NCBI GenBank assembly: GCA_031264865.1
Contig: JAISDJ010000177.1
Location: forward strand, 1-36,973
Length of the DNA stretch: 36,973 nucleotides
Direction of reading: 5' to 3'
DNA from: Tannerellaceae bacterium
GTDB lineage: Bacteria; Bacteroidota; Bacteroidia; Bacteroidales; Tannerellaceae
The notes below the pieces were generated by a model, which was given only the letters and a program-made list of their open reading frames with translations, made no database searches and was not told the DNA's origin. Of this stretch, positions 1-6,993 are shown piece after piece; within the stretch, counting starts at the first letter, position 1; each line of letters begins with the position of its first letter. The translations under genes and the position numbers were made by a program.

Positions 1-219
1 TGTTATGTTTATTATATTTATTTTTTCTTTGCTACGAAGAAAACCATTTTCAATTAAAAAATTAGCATTCGTGTTATCACTACAACTGCTGACAGAGCCA
101 TTGTTTAAATAATCAGATAAAGCATTATATGTTTTATCGCTAATTAATATAATTTTCATTTTAGATGGAGAATATAAATATTTATATCCAAAGTCATCAT
201 TGTACAAAATCGGATCCAT
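1..219 (-). CDS. N-terminal part of a probable radical-SAM peptide maturase (truncated by window edge)
   Basis: An open frame of 73 codons starts at the ATG at 219 and runs off the left edge without a stop. It begins MDPILYNDDFGYKYLYSPSK and continues with a segment (KMKIILISDKTYNALSDYL) that resembles the N-terminal substrate-binding region of Bacteroidales radical-SAM/SPASM maturases; no CxxxCxxC cluster is reached. The position directly downstream of a GG-leader precursor peptide is where GG-Bacteroidales systems carry their maturase or pseudo-rSAM partner. Base composition matches the AT-rich genes to its right. The assignment rests on context and general resemblance. It could also be a pseudo-rSAM protein or another member of the cluster. 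That a gene is here is fairly sure; its function is tentative. Confidence 0.45.
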   Translation of the reverse strand, partial: MDPILYNDDFGYKYLYSPSKMKIILISDKTYNALSDYLNNGSVSSCSDNTNANFLIENGFLRSKEKINIINIT

Positions 220-417
220 TGTATTCAAGTATTATGATAATATATAATTATTTAATTAATAATGAGTTAATATTCATTTTTTTGCATGTTAATGGTCTTG
301 AATTTAGCTGCAATTAACAGAATAGCGACCAAAAGAATGTATTGTTGGATAATTTGATTGAAATACAGTTCAGTGGAAGTAAACCAATAACAAAATGATT
401 AACTATTATTTTGCGAA

Positions 418-454
418 ATTCGAATACGGAACGTATAGTTATCACTCTTCGAAT
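418..454. promoter_or_regulatory. Inverted repeat in the gap between precursor and maturase genes
   Basis: The gap 220-550 has no convincing gene on either strand. It holds a 7-nt inverted repeat (ATTCGAA at 418-424, TTCGAAT at 448-454) with a smaller TACG/CGTA pair inside its loop. No good TAnnTTTG promoter box was found on the minus strand here. The repeat could be an operator or RNA structure controlling the maturase gene that starts at 219. This is weak evidence from symmetry alone. Confidence 0.25.
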
Positions 455-500
455 CTCTGTAGATTACACTCTAATAGTTTATAATCGGAGACTATTAATA

Positions 501-526
501 GAAGGTGATGGAATTCCATCACCTTC
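501..526 (-). terminator. Perfect 13+13 nt palindrome after the precursor gene (terminator/attenuator or processing hairpin)
   Basis: A perfect 26-nt palindrome (arms beginning GAAGGTGATGG) lies 24 nt beyond the precursor's stop codon on the minus strand. It would fold into a strong RNA hairpin. There is no clean U-tract after it, only AU-rich sequence, so it may be a partial terminator or RNA-stabilising hairpin rather than a full terminator. Such a structure between a precursor and its maturase would make the precursor transcript more abundant than the downstream mRNA. Confidence 0.55.
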
Positions 527-550
527 CAAACTTTAATCTACCGAATCTTA

Positions 551-727
551 TTAGCCTTTAGTCACATTGTCATTCACACGATTGTATGAATAACCACTAG
601 AAAAAGCATAAGAAGATCCTACACTGCAGGAATCACAACCAGATGTGCTACATCTGTAATCACACTTGCCACCCAAAATTTTACTTTCTTCTTTTTTGGA
701 TAATTTAATTAATGACAATTTGTTCAT
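551..727 (-). CDS. GG-leader RiPP precursor peptide (TIGR04149-like)
   Basis: The 58-aa product has the leader signature of GG-Bacteroidales natural-product precursors: MNKLSLIKLSKKEE followed by SKILGG, a double-glycine site, then a 38-residue core. The core has four Cys in the order CDYRC...GCDSC and a Ser/Tyr/Gly-rich tail (SSYAFSSGYSYN). I chose the ATG at 727 because the family normally begins directly with the MNKL-type segment; an upstream in-frame ATG at 754 would add MFNNLIFLI. The gene lies 48 nt after the beta-propeller stop and is followed by a strong hairpin and the presumed maturase. The leader is probably cleaved after GG during export, as in related peptides. Whether Cys, Ser or Tyr residues are modified cannot be seen. 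The peptide class is well supported; the product chemistry is unknown. Confidence 0.8.
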   Translation of the reverse strand: MNKLSLIKLSKKEESKILGGKCDYRCSTSGCDSCSVGSSYAFSSGYSYNRVNDNVTKG

Positions 728-775
728 AATTAAAAAAATTAGATTGTTAAACATGTCCCATATATTATTATGGGC

Positions 776-1948
776 TTATTTTATATAGTGCAAAATAATT
801 ATAGGATTTGAGTCTTCATTATTTAAATAATTATGATATACTGAAGAATTCGAATTAATAATTTTATTTTCATTTAAATAGCACATCTCTTCATAGGTAC
901 AAATCTGAATTAGGATTTTTTCCTTTGGATAAATATTACATCCCCAAATAGGAATTCCTCCATCTTTATTTGGAATGCCAACAGATTGCATTTTTTGATT
1001 AAGCGATATTGCTTCAGATAGATTGATAGAGCTTTTCATCATCTGAGTTTTTTTATTTGTTTTGTCATAAGAAAATAGATACATTTCATGGTTTCGTATT
1101 GCTCGTAGATAAAAATTGTTGTTTAACTCAATGAAATCATATATGTCATATATATCTTCACTTATATCATTATCAAAAATTTCAATTGACTCTATTTTCT
1201 TATATGAAGAATTTCCTGTATTAATTGCATATGCATTACTTATTTTATCCTCAGTTAACCTAAAAATAGTATCGCAACTTGATACATAGCATAATACTTC
1301 ATTGTTTTTCGATGAGTTAGTAATAAATGTCCTCGAAAAACCTACCCTGTTGAAATCTTGTACATCTGTAGGGAAAATATCATTTTTTATTGCTATTGTA
1401 TCACCATGTAAACTGAAAATTCCTATTCCAAACATTTCAGGTACAGAATATGGTACATATTCAGCTCCTATTTCAGCAAAAGCATCATTGTTAATATGTC
1501 GTTGCCACGATATTCCTTTTTTATTAGGTACAGTTTCTAATAAATTACCCTCGAAATCGAATACTAAACAATTAAATAATTGAGATACATAAATTCTCTC
1601 TTTTTCTTCGTCAGCAGATACAGAAAGTATTAATGATGTTTCTTCCGGGCCATTTCCTGTCATTGCAAATGTACGGATATATTTACCACTTCTATCAAAT
1701 TGAAATACACCTCCTAATTTTAAAGATCGAATATAATAATATTCTTTAGTCATGCAAATATCAAGAATTCCTGCGATCAATACGCTATCGTCTAATATTA
1801 CATACTCTGTTTTTTTAAAGTTTTTTCTAATGTCGAATGTCTCATTAATAGAATTATTAATTTCAATTACATCAATTGAATTATATTTGAAATTTGACGA
1901 GCACCCCACAATAACAAATGCCATTAATACGAATGTGTAATTTTTCAT
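776..1948 (-). CDS. 6-bladed beta-propeller lipoprotein
   Basis: A 390-aa protein. The ATG at 1948 gives a classic lipoprotein signal (MKNYTFVLMAFVIVGCSS), whereas the longer frame to 2080 only adds an implausible N-terminus overlapping the upstream gene. After residue 40 it has the features of the Bacteroidales 6-bladed beta-propeller family (KNFKKTEYVILDD, FDRSGKYIRTFAMTGNGPEE), that is NHL-like blades with 'G.GPGE'-type turns. It probably sits in the outer membrane or periplasm. The start is 4 nt after the glycosyltransferase stop, so the two are co-transcribed, and the precursor peptide follows directly. Propeller lipoproteins recur beside small exported peptides in Bacteroidales; a role in binding or exporting the peptide is an inference. 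Confidence 0.75.
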   Translation of the reverse strand: MKNYTFVLMAFVIVGCSSNFKYNSIDVIEINNSINETFDIRKNFKKTEYVILDDSVLIAGILDICMTKEYYYIRSLKLGGVFQFDRSGKYIRTFAMTGNGPEETSLILSVSADEEKERIYVSQLFNCLVFDFEGNLLETVPNKKGISWQRHINNDAFAEIGAEYVPYSVPEMFGIGIFSLHGDTIAIKNDIFPTDVQDFNRVGFSRTFITNSSKNNEVLCYVSSCDTIFRLTEDKISNAYAINTGNSSYKKIESIEIFDNDISEDIYDIYDFIELNNNFYLRAIRNHEMYLFSYDKTNKKTQMMKSSINLSEAISLNQKMQSVGIPNKDGGIPIWGCNIYPKEKILIQICTYEEMCYLNENKIINSNSSVYHNYLNNEDSNPIIILHYIK

Positions 1949-1952
1949 GATT

Positions 1953-3080
1953 TTAAAATATTTTAGAATGATTATTGATATTAAATTTATTGATAAATAT
2001 ATTACGAGAGCATAAAGAATATGAATCTCTATTGCAATTGAGTAAATAATCAATTTTATTTGCAAGATCATTTTCGTCAATTGGAGGATTTTTTTCAGCA
2101 GAATAGGAGATTGAAAAACCGTTTTTATTATCTTGTATCATATCTTTAAAAGCATCTATTCTGGTTAATATAAGCGGCAATCCAAACATTAACATTTCAA
2201 TTACAACGTAATTACATTGTTCTTCGTAAGATGGAAGTACTCCAATATCTGATGATAAGTATAATTTATATAAATCATCTTGAGCTAAATTTCCCACAAA
2301 ATATATTTGATTCCAGAATCCAATAGTAAGTTTATAGAAATATGAAAAATCACCATCGCCTGCTATTATCAAAATGGCATTTGGGTTTTTCTGTGCTATT
2401 ATTTTGAATGAGTTAATTAAGTGTACCAATCCCTTGTTTATGACAAGTCGACCTACAAATAGTATAATTTTTGCATTTACTGGAAATGTTTTTTTTGCAA
2501 TTTCTTTTTCGTCATTTAATTTTTTTTGTAATAGAAAATCATTAAGTCTATTTCTTGTAAACTTTATTTTGTTTTTATCTATTTTGTACTGTACGATATA
2601 TTTTATATATGTTTTTTCTGACAATACAATTATCTCGTCAAATTTATTTAAAGATTTTTTTTTCATTTCAAATATAATATCTGAATCATCCTTTGAATTT
2701 TCACAATGTATTGTGACTAAAAAGTGAATTTTGCTTCGCTTTGATCTTAATTTTTCTATAATAGGATCACATAATAGATAGTTAAAATGGAATATAATAT
2801 TACCTGTTTTTGGAATATACTTCGATATTATATAGTATGAGTATTTGAAGTATAATTCATGGTTTTTAATTGATTTACTTTTACACGAATAATTTGGTAT
2901 GTGAATTCTGATTACATTTTTTTGATGGGAGTAAGATACCTTTTTTTCTAATGAAAATAGTATTATATGATATATGAAGTAATTACATGAAGTTAATTCA
3001 TTTATTAAATTATTAACATACGTTTTAACACCATACTTTGATGCTATGCATTCTTCGTCAATGATAAAATATGTGTTCAT
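1953..3080 (-). CDS. Family-4 glycosyltransferase of the GG-Bacteroidales peptide system
   Basis: A 375-aa cytoplasmic enzyme with a GT-B fold. The N-terminal half starts MNTYFIIDEECIASKYGVKTYVNNLINEL, the usual 'glycine/YGV..Y' acceptor-domain opening. The C-terminal half has the GT4 nucleotide-sugar site: FVGRLVINKGLVHLI near residue 215, then GVLPSYEEQCNYVVIEMLMFG with the EX7E-type pair near residues 285-295. Glycosyltransferases of this kind (TIGR04157-like) are a recognised component of GG-Bacteroidales peptide clusters. It lies between the LanC-like gene (94 nt upstream) and the propeller gene (4 nt downstream). It could glycosylate the Ser/Tyr-rich core peptide, but that target is inferred only from its place in the cluster. 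Confidence 0.75.
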   Translation of the reverse strand: MNTYFIIDEECIASKYGVKTYVNNLINELTSCNYFIYHIILFSLEKKVSYSHQKNVIRIHIPNYSCKSKSIKNHELYFKYSYYIISKYIPKTGNIIFHFNYLLCDPIIEKLRSKRSKIHFLVTIHCENSKDDSDIIFEMKKKSLNKFDEIIVLSEKTYIKYIVQYKIDKNKIKFTRNRLNDFLLQKKLNDEKEIAKKTFPVNAKIILFVGRLVINKGLVHLINSFKIIAQKNPNAILIIAGDGDFSYFYKLTIGFWNQIYFVGNLAQDDLYKLYLSSDIGVLPSYEEQCNYVVIEMLMFGLPLILTRIDAFKDMIQDNKNGFSISYSAEKNPPIDENDLANKIDYLLNCNRDSYSLCSRNIFINKFNINNHSKIF

Positions 3081-3174
3081 AATTATTTTGTATTAAATTT
3101 TATTTTGGCTTTAATTACATATGTAATAATTTGTGTTGATTGAAGTTGCATATATATTTAATACTGCATTTATT

Positions 3175-3837
3175 TTAAATATACTTATTTTTATTTTGAT
3201 ATGATCGTTTATTAAATATTATATTTAATAGGTATCCAGCACATCCATCTTTTATGCCTAATTCCCATTCATAGAATAAATTATTGCCAGGTGTATTTCC
3301 TGTTGTATTTAAGAGAATCGTGACATCATTTTGCTGCGTAAAGAATATGTTAATGTCATTCCATCCTCTAATGTACTTCTCGTCAAAAGGTGCAACAATT
3401 CTATGATTATTAGTAGAATTTATTCTTTTGCTGACGTAATGATATAATCCAGCTAAGCCGCTCTTAATACTTCGGTCTTTTATTCTACTAATATCCCATT
3501 CCATGATTTTATTATCTATTTCAACTAAAATTTCATCGGAATTTCCTTTTATAAACCCGTTTTCAATAAGATGTTCTATCCCCCATCCGATTCCACAAAG
3601 TCCATTTTCAAAATTAATTGGAACCTCATCATTAATATCATTAATTAATTCTCCAAGTAATTCATCTGCAAATTCTTCATAGATTGTTTCTCCGGTATAT
3701 CTGGCATAATGTGCAAAAGATAATACAATACCCATTTTTCCATGATATAAACTCATGTCATTAATAAAACATGAGTTTAGCATTAAATGCTGCGTCATAT
3801 TTAGTAAAAATGTATTTTCATAATATAGTTTGTTCAT
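3175..3837 (-). CDS. Short LanC-like protein of the peptide cluster
   Basis: A 220-aa protein with LanC-type repeats: YHGKMGIVLSFAHYARYTG near residue 32, NGLCGIGWGIEHL near residue 78, SGLAGLYHYVSKR near residue 125 and GIKDGCAGYLLNI near the C-terminus. Each 'GxxGxxxx' block is a typical inner-helix motif of the alpha/alpha barrel. Full-length LanC cyclases are about 400 aa and carry Cys-Cys-His zinc ligands in the C-terminal half. I see no CxG/CHG pair here, so this is probably a shortened or non-catalytic family member. No dehydratase (LanB/LanM) gene is in the window. It is the first gene of the island on the minus strand, starting only about 40 nt after the broken regulator. The fold is fairly sure; lanthionine synthesis is not implied. 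Confidence 0.65.
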   Translation of the reverse strand: MNKLYYENTFLLNMTQHLMLNSCFINDMSLYHGKMGIVLSFAHYARYTGETIYEEFADELLGELINDINDEVPINFENGLCGIGWGIEHLIENGFIKGNSDEILVEIDNKIMEWDISRIKDRSIKSGLAGLYHYVSKRINSTNNHRIVAPFDEKYIRGWNDINIFFTQQNDVTILLNTTGNTPGNNLFYEWELGIKDGCAGYLLNIIFNKRSYQNKNKYI

Positions 3838-3874
3838 CTTTGTCTTAATTTATTTTTGATATGTTTCGTCTTTA

Positions 3875-4183
3875 TCAAGAACAACTATGTTGCAAACGGA
3901 ATGTACAGGAAAAATAATCTATGTTATCCCATTTTTCTTCATCATTTTTAAGATACCGCCAAATAGCCTTGTCCATATCGCTCCACAACGACAAATCATC
4001 GGGATAAATAATTTTAGAATAAAAATCGTATCCCGACTTTAGCACATCTTCGACAGAATGGCCGCATAGAAAAAGATCATCAGGCTTGATGTAGCAAAAT
4101 TGTTTTTTCCGTATGTCCAACACATAAAAACTTTCTGCTGTGATAGAAGAAATTATATCGAAATATCGAATGTGGTGTTCCAT
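3875..4183 (-). pseudogene. Truncated PAS/LuxR-type regulator (PAS part only)
   Basis: 102 aa starting at the ATG at 4183 (a TTG at 4201 would add six residues). The sequence MEHHIRYFDIISSITAESFY...IRKKQFCYIKPDDLFLCGHS is the PAS-like sensor half of a Bacteroidales LuxR-family regulator that is normally about 230 aa. It ends abruptly after CTFRLQ with HSCS and a stop. The expected second half (rest of the PAS domain, linker and C-terminal HTH) is absent from all frames downstream, where the LanC-like gene begins instead. The break therefore coincides with the composition change at the edge of the AT-rich peptide cluster. It follows the DUF3244 gene with 18 nt between them. The stump may be untranslated or may act as a PAS-only protein. 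Confidence 0.65.
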
Positions 4184-4201
4184 CTCTATTAGACTTACCA
4201 A

Positions 4202-4564
4202 TCAGGGATTAATGAATTCGCCACTCAAAACTCCGTTGCTATGGGAAAGCTCAATGGTATAATTCCCCGACTGCTCGCTTAACCATATTGTATGAGTATA
4301 ACCATCTCCATTGGAAGAGAGACAGTCCTGATAAACGATCAAACCGCTGCTATCGATGATTACAATAGCCAGATTTTCCAAGGCGTCTGCCAGATAAATG
4401 GATAATACATTATTATTAATGTATACGATTGGACGTTCCGGAGCAGAAGAACGAACTCGCTCATTTCCCCATTCCCCTTCAACACTTATCTGTTTTTCAT
4501 CAGCATATACATTGATGGAAAAAAGAAAAGCAAATAATACTACAAGGTAATGATAGTTTTTCAT
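4202..4564 (-). CDS. DUF3244 secreted protein
   Basis: A 120-aa protein with a clear signal peptide (MKNYHYLVVLFAFLFSINVYA) followed by an immunoglobulin-like beta domain of the DUF3244 type: ISVEGEWGNERVRSS, then LSIYLADALENLAIVIIDSSGLIVYQD and a C-terminal GNYTIELSHSNGVLSGEF. Members are common in gut Bacteroidales, often beside TPR/HTH regulators as here, but their role is not known. The upstream region holds a near-consensus promoter box (CAAAGTAA on the plus strand at 4596-4603) and, farther up, three 10-bp repeats. The gene reads toward the truncated regulator and probably shares its transcript. Confidence 0.7.
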   Translation of the reverse strand: MKNYHYLVVLFAFLFSINVYADEKQISVEGEWGNERVRSSAPERPIVYINNNVLSIYLADALENLAIVIIDSSGLIVYQDCLSSNGDGYTHTIWLSEQSGNYTIELSHSNGVLSGEFINP

Positions 4565-4654
4565 GTGGTGACAAAATTAAATTTATATTCGGTGGCAAAG
4601 TAATTGAATATACATCAACGAATCATCATAAAATAGCAAATAAAAATTGAAACT

Positions 4655-4684
4655 AATTGACAGGAATTGACGGAAATTGACAAG
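4655..4684. repeat. Three tandem 10-bp direct repeats upstream of the DUF3244 gene
   Basis: Units AATTGACAGG, AATTGACGGA and AATTGACAAG follow each other without gaps, 91-120 nt upstream of the DUF3244 start and 11 nt beyond the stop of the TPR regulator. Spacing of one helical turn puts the TTGAC core on one face of the DNA, as expected for cooperative regulator binding. The partner protein is unknown; the adjacent TPR/HTH regulator is the obvious candidate. Confidence 0.4.
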
Positions 4685-4694
4685 AAACAGTCGA

Positions 4695-6431
4695 TTATTC
4701 GATTGCTTTAAACATTTCAGCTAAAAAAAGATCAAGATCTTTGGCGCTGCTCTTTTCATCGGTCAGTAGTTTGCAGAGCCGTTTCTTTTTTTGGGATATG
4801 GTCGACATTTCCACATTAAACAGGGCGCTCATTCGTTTTCCTTGTATCCCTATTTTCAGGAGGAAACACATTCTTATATCTTTTTCATCAACCTTAGGGT
4901 GCATGTTTTTCAGGAATGATCTCATATCCGGATAGAGCAGTTCTCTCCATTCGTCGAGTTTTAGCCAATCTTCTTTTTTGGGTATATTTTTGGAGAAAAG
5001 AAATAATTTACAGAGGTCGCTCTTTTCAAATTCTATATATGAGCCTTTCCGTAAGCCACGCTTTTGTTTGTCATACTCCAGTTCCATATTCAATACTTGT
5101 TCCTGAACAGCAAGCTTGTATTTTTGGTGTTTATCCGGTCCCTGCTCTTGTGCCTCTTTCAGTCGCCGGATTTCTTCTTCTTTTTCTTCAATGAATAGTT
5201 GTCCCTGTTCATATTTTTGTTTACTGATGAGCAATTCCTTATCATGATTTTTTTTCGTTAGTTGCTTTTTTCGCTGATAAAAAAGGAACCCGCTTCCGGT
5301 GATAAGGATAAGGCAAAGAATTAACGAATAGATCCAGCTTGTTTTTTGCCGGCTTTTCATCGCATGAAATACCCGCTCTTTTTCTATCAGGTTGTAATTA
5401 TACAAGCTCTCAATGTTTTTTAAGTCCCGGCTTCGTTCAGCCTTATTAATAGAATCCTGTAATTGCAGATGTTTCTCCATGTACTTAAACGCTGCCGTAT
5501 AATCCCCACGTTTTTCTTCCAGATAGCTTAAGCTATGATTGGCGCCACTTCTTATATAGATACCGGGAGAGGCCAGGCTAAGAAATAAATAAAAACAGGC
5601 CGAATCGTACTGGCCGGTTTGCCGGTAAAGATCTCCTTTATTAAGGTATACGGCAAAAGCATCATTCTTATTCATTGGCGAGACTAAAGCCGAATCAATG
5701 TATTCGAAAGCTTTTGGATATTGCTCCATGCGTTTATAAATTCCTCCTATTTCATTATAGATAGAAGAGCGATTTTGTTTGGACAAGAAAGGCATAGCCT
5801 TTGAATAATAAACGACAGCGCTGTCTAATGCTCCGTTTTTGGAATAGATCCTCCCGATATTTCGCCACGTTATACCTATATTTACGGAATCTTCCATAAT
5901 TGAGAAATGCTCTACCGCTTTTTCCTGGCAGGTTTTGGCTTCTTCCGTTAGGTTTTGATAGTTATACATTGAACCCAAATTGGCATAAATGCGTCCCAGC
6001 ATGGCATGATCATCCGATTCTTTGCCGGCTTCCAACGCCTTTAAATAGTATTCCTGTGCATGAGGAGAATCACCCATGTCGTGATAAATAACGGCATTGT
6101 AGTAATAGGCTTTCATCCGATGAGGTTTGTCATTCCTTTTCTCAAAGTAATTAACGGCTATCCGTATCAGGGAATCGGAGGGTTGTATGATGTAGTTTTT
6201 ATCTTGCGCCTGCGTCAGCAACAAACACCAGAGGGCGTATTGTTTTTTAGACATTTGGCTGCTGCCACTCTTCTTCCCTATTTCTTTCAGGATGGTTAAG
6301 GCACTATCCGGGTGGGCCTCCATCTGTTTTTCCGCCCAAACCAACTCTTCCCTAATTGTGCCGTTGGTACAGGCAAAGAAGAGAACATTTAATAAAAAGA
6401 CTGTCAATAATACATAAAATAACTTTTTCAT
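4695..6431 (-). CDS. TPR-repeat membrane-anchored regulator with C-terminal HTH-like region
   Basis: 578 aa from the ATG at 6431 (the frame extends 12 codons upstream without a signal). The N-terminus is a lipoprotein-type signal (LLNVLFFACTNG). About residues 60-350 hold tandem tetratricopeptide repeats (MGDSPHAQEYYLKALEAG, YANLGSMYNYQNLTEEAKTCQEKA, NIGRIYSKNGALDSAVVYYSKA). A single transmembrane helix lies at about 366-386 (IYSLILCLILITGSGFLFY), followed by a charged coiled coil and a cytoplasmic domain. That domain has a helix-turn-helix-like stretch near residues 525-552 (IGIQGKRMSALFNVEMSTIS). This architecture is typical of Bacteroidales envelope sensors that act directly on DNA. It lies upstream of the DUF3244 gene in the same direction and could control it through the 10-bp repeats; that link is inferred. 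Confidence 0.7.
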   Translation of the reverse strand: MKKLFYVLLTVFLLNVLFFACTNGTIREELVWAEKQMEAHPDSALTILKEIGKKSGSSQMSKKQYALWCLLLTQAQDKNYIIQPSDSLIRIAVNYFEKRNDKPHRMKAYYYNAVIYHDMGDSPHAQEYYLKALEAGKESDDHAMLGRIYANLGSMYNYQNLTEEAKTCQEKAVEHFSIMEDSVNIGITWRNIGRIYSKNGALDSAVVYYSKAMPFLSKQNRSSIYNEIGGIYKRMEQYPKAFEYIDSALVSPMNKNDAFAVYLNKGDLYRQTGQYDSACFYLFLSLASPGIYIRSGANHSLSYLEEKRGDYTAAFKYMEKHLQLQDSINKAERSRDLKNIESLYNYNLIEKERVFHAMKSRQKTSWIYSLILCLILITGSGFLFYQRKKQLTKKNHDKELLISKQKYEQGQLFIEEKEEEIRRLKEAQEQGPDKHQKYKLAVQEQVLNMELEYDKQKRGLRKGSYIEFEKSDLCKLFLFSKNIPKKEDWLKLDEWRELLYPDMRSFLKNMHPKVDEKDIRMCFLLKIGIQGKRMSALFNVEMSTISQKKKRLCKLLTDEKSSAKDLDLFLAEMFKAIE

Positions 6432-6533
6432 CCGGCTACGAAGTGTAAAGTTTACTAAAAAACCCACAAGTTAGTACTTTTATTTGAGAAAAAGGGTATA
6501 CTACAGTAGCTTTTTAACAGGTACGTTCCACCT

Positions 6534-6622
6534 TCCACCTTCCGCTGCAAACCCTTTACCGGAGCGGGGTGGAGGGTGAAACGTCGTCCTTTCACCGGCG
6601 ATAGTTTCCTTCCACCGGTTCG
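6534..6622. repeat. Left copy of an ~88-nt imperfect inverted repeat flanking the VirE-like gene
   Basis: This stretch matches, in reverse complement, 8318-8407 on the other side of the VirE-like gene. Shared blocks in order are TCCACC, AAACCCTTTAC, AGCG, a perfect 16-mer AGGGTGAAACGTCGTC (6573-6588 against 8352-8367), TTTCACC, and TTTCCTT.CACCG. The pairing has mismatches but keeps register over the full length. It could be the terminal repeat of an element or part of a structured RNA family. The rest of the 6432-6993 gap contains a tandem 22-nt array; 6623-6747 and 6850-6993 show no gene. Confidence 0.55.
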
Positions 6623-6747
6623 TAGAGGGGGAGGTTGCCGACTCGGTGAAACCGCAAAGGGAACAGAACTTCTGGCGAGTGGTAGTCGTAACGTAAACTC
6701 ATAGTTTTACTGGTTTATATGTGATTATTTATTGTTTTGCTTACCAC

Positions 6748-6849
6748 CTTTTCCATCGCTCACCACTGTGAGCGGATTCGCCTACCTCTGTGAACGGATC
6801 CGCTTACGCATGTGAACGAGTCTGACCACAAGGGTGAGCGATGGAAAAG
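6748..6849. repeat. Array of four 22-nt imperfect tandem units bracketed by a 17-nt perfect inverted repeat
   Basis: Four consecutive 22-nt units (6757-6778, 6779-6800, 6801-6822, 6823-6844) share the pattern CGCTCAC-N4-GTGAGCG, which is itself a 7-nt palindrome, most perfect in the first unit. The outermost sequences form a perfect 17-nt inverted repeat (6748-6764 and 6833-6849, CTTTTCCATCGCTCACC). The array lies 145 nt upstream of the VirE-like ATPase start. It resembles iteron or operator arrays, but could equally be a degenerate minisatellite. There are no unique spacers, so it is not a CRISPR. Confidence 0.6.
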
Positions 6850-6993
6850 AATGGCACAAATATACGAAATTATCACATACTAAATCATAAAATTACGCCT
6901 TGCGGGCAGTAGCTGATTTACTTTTCTGAAAATTTGCAATCCCCCTCATTCGGATATTATTTTCGCAGCCTCATTCTAATAAATAATAATCGT

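Noticed and set aside
3175-3837. Lanthipeptide cluster
   Set aside because: No dehydratase gene in the window and no zinc ligands in the LanC-like protein; a GG-Bacteroidales rSAM-type system fits better.
6757-6844. CRISPR-like short regular repeats
   Set aside because: The 22-nt units are contiguous with no unique spacers and no cas genes nearby; the same holds for 28475-28584.
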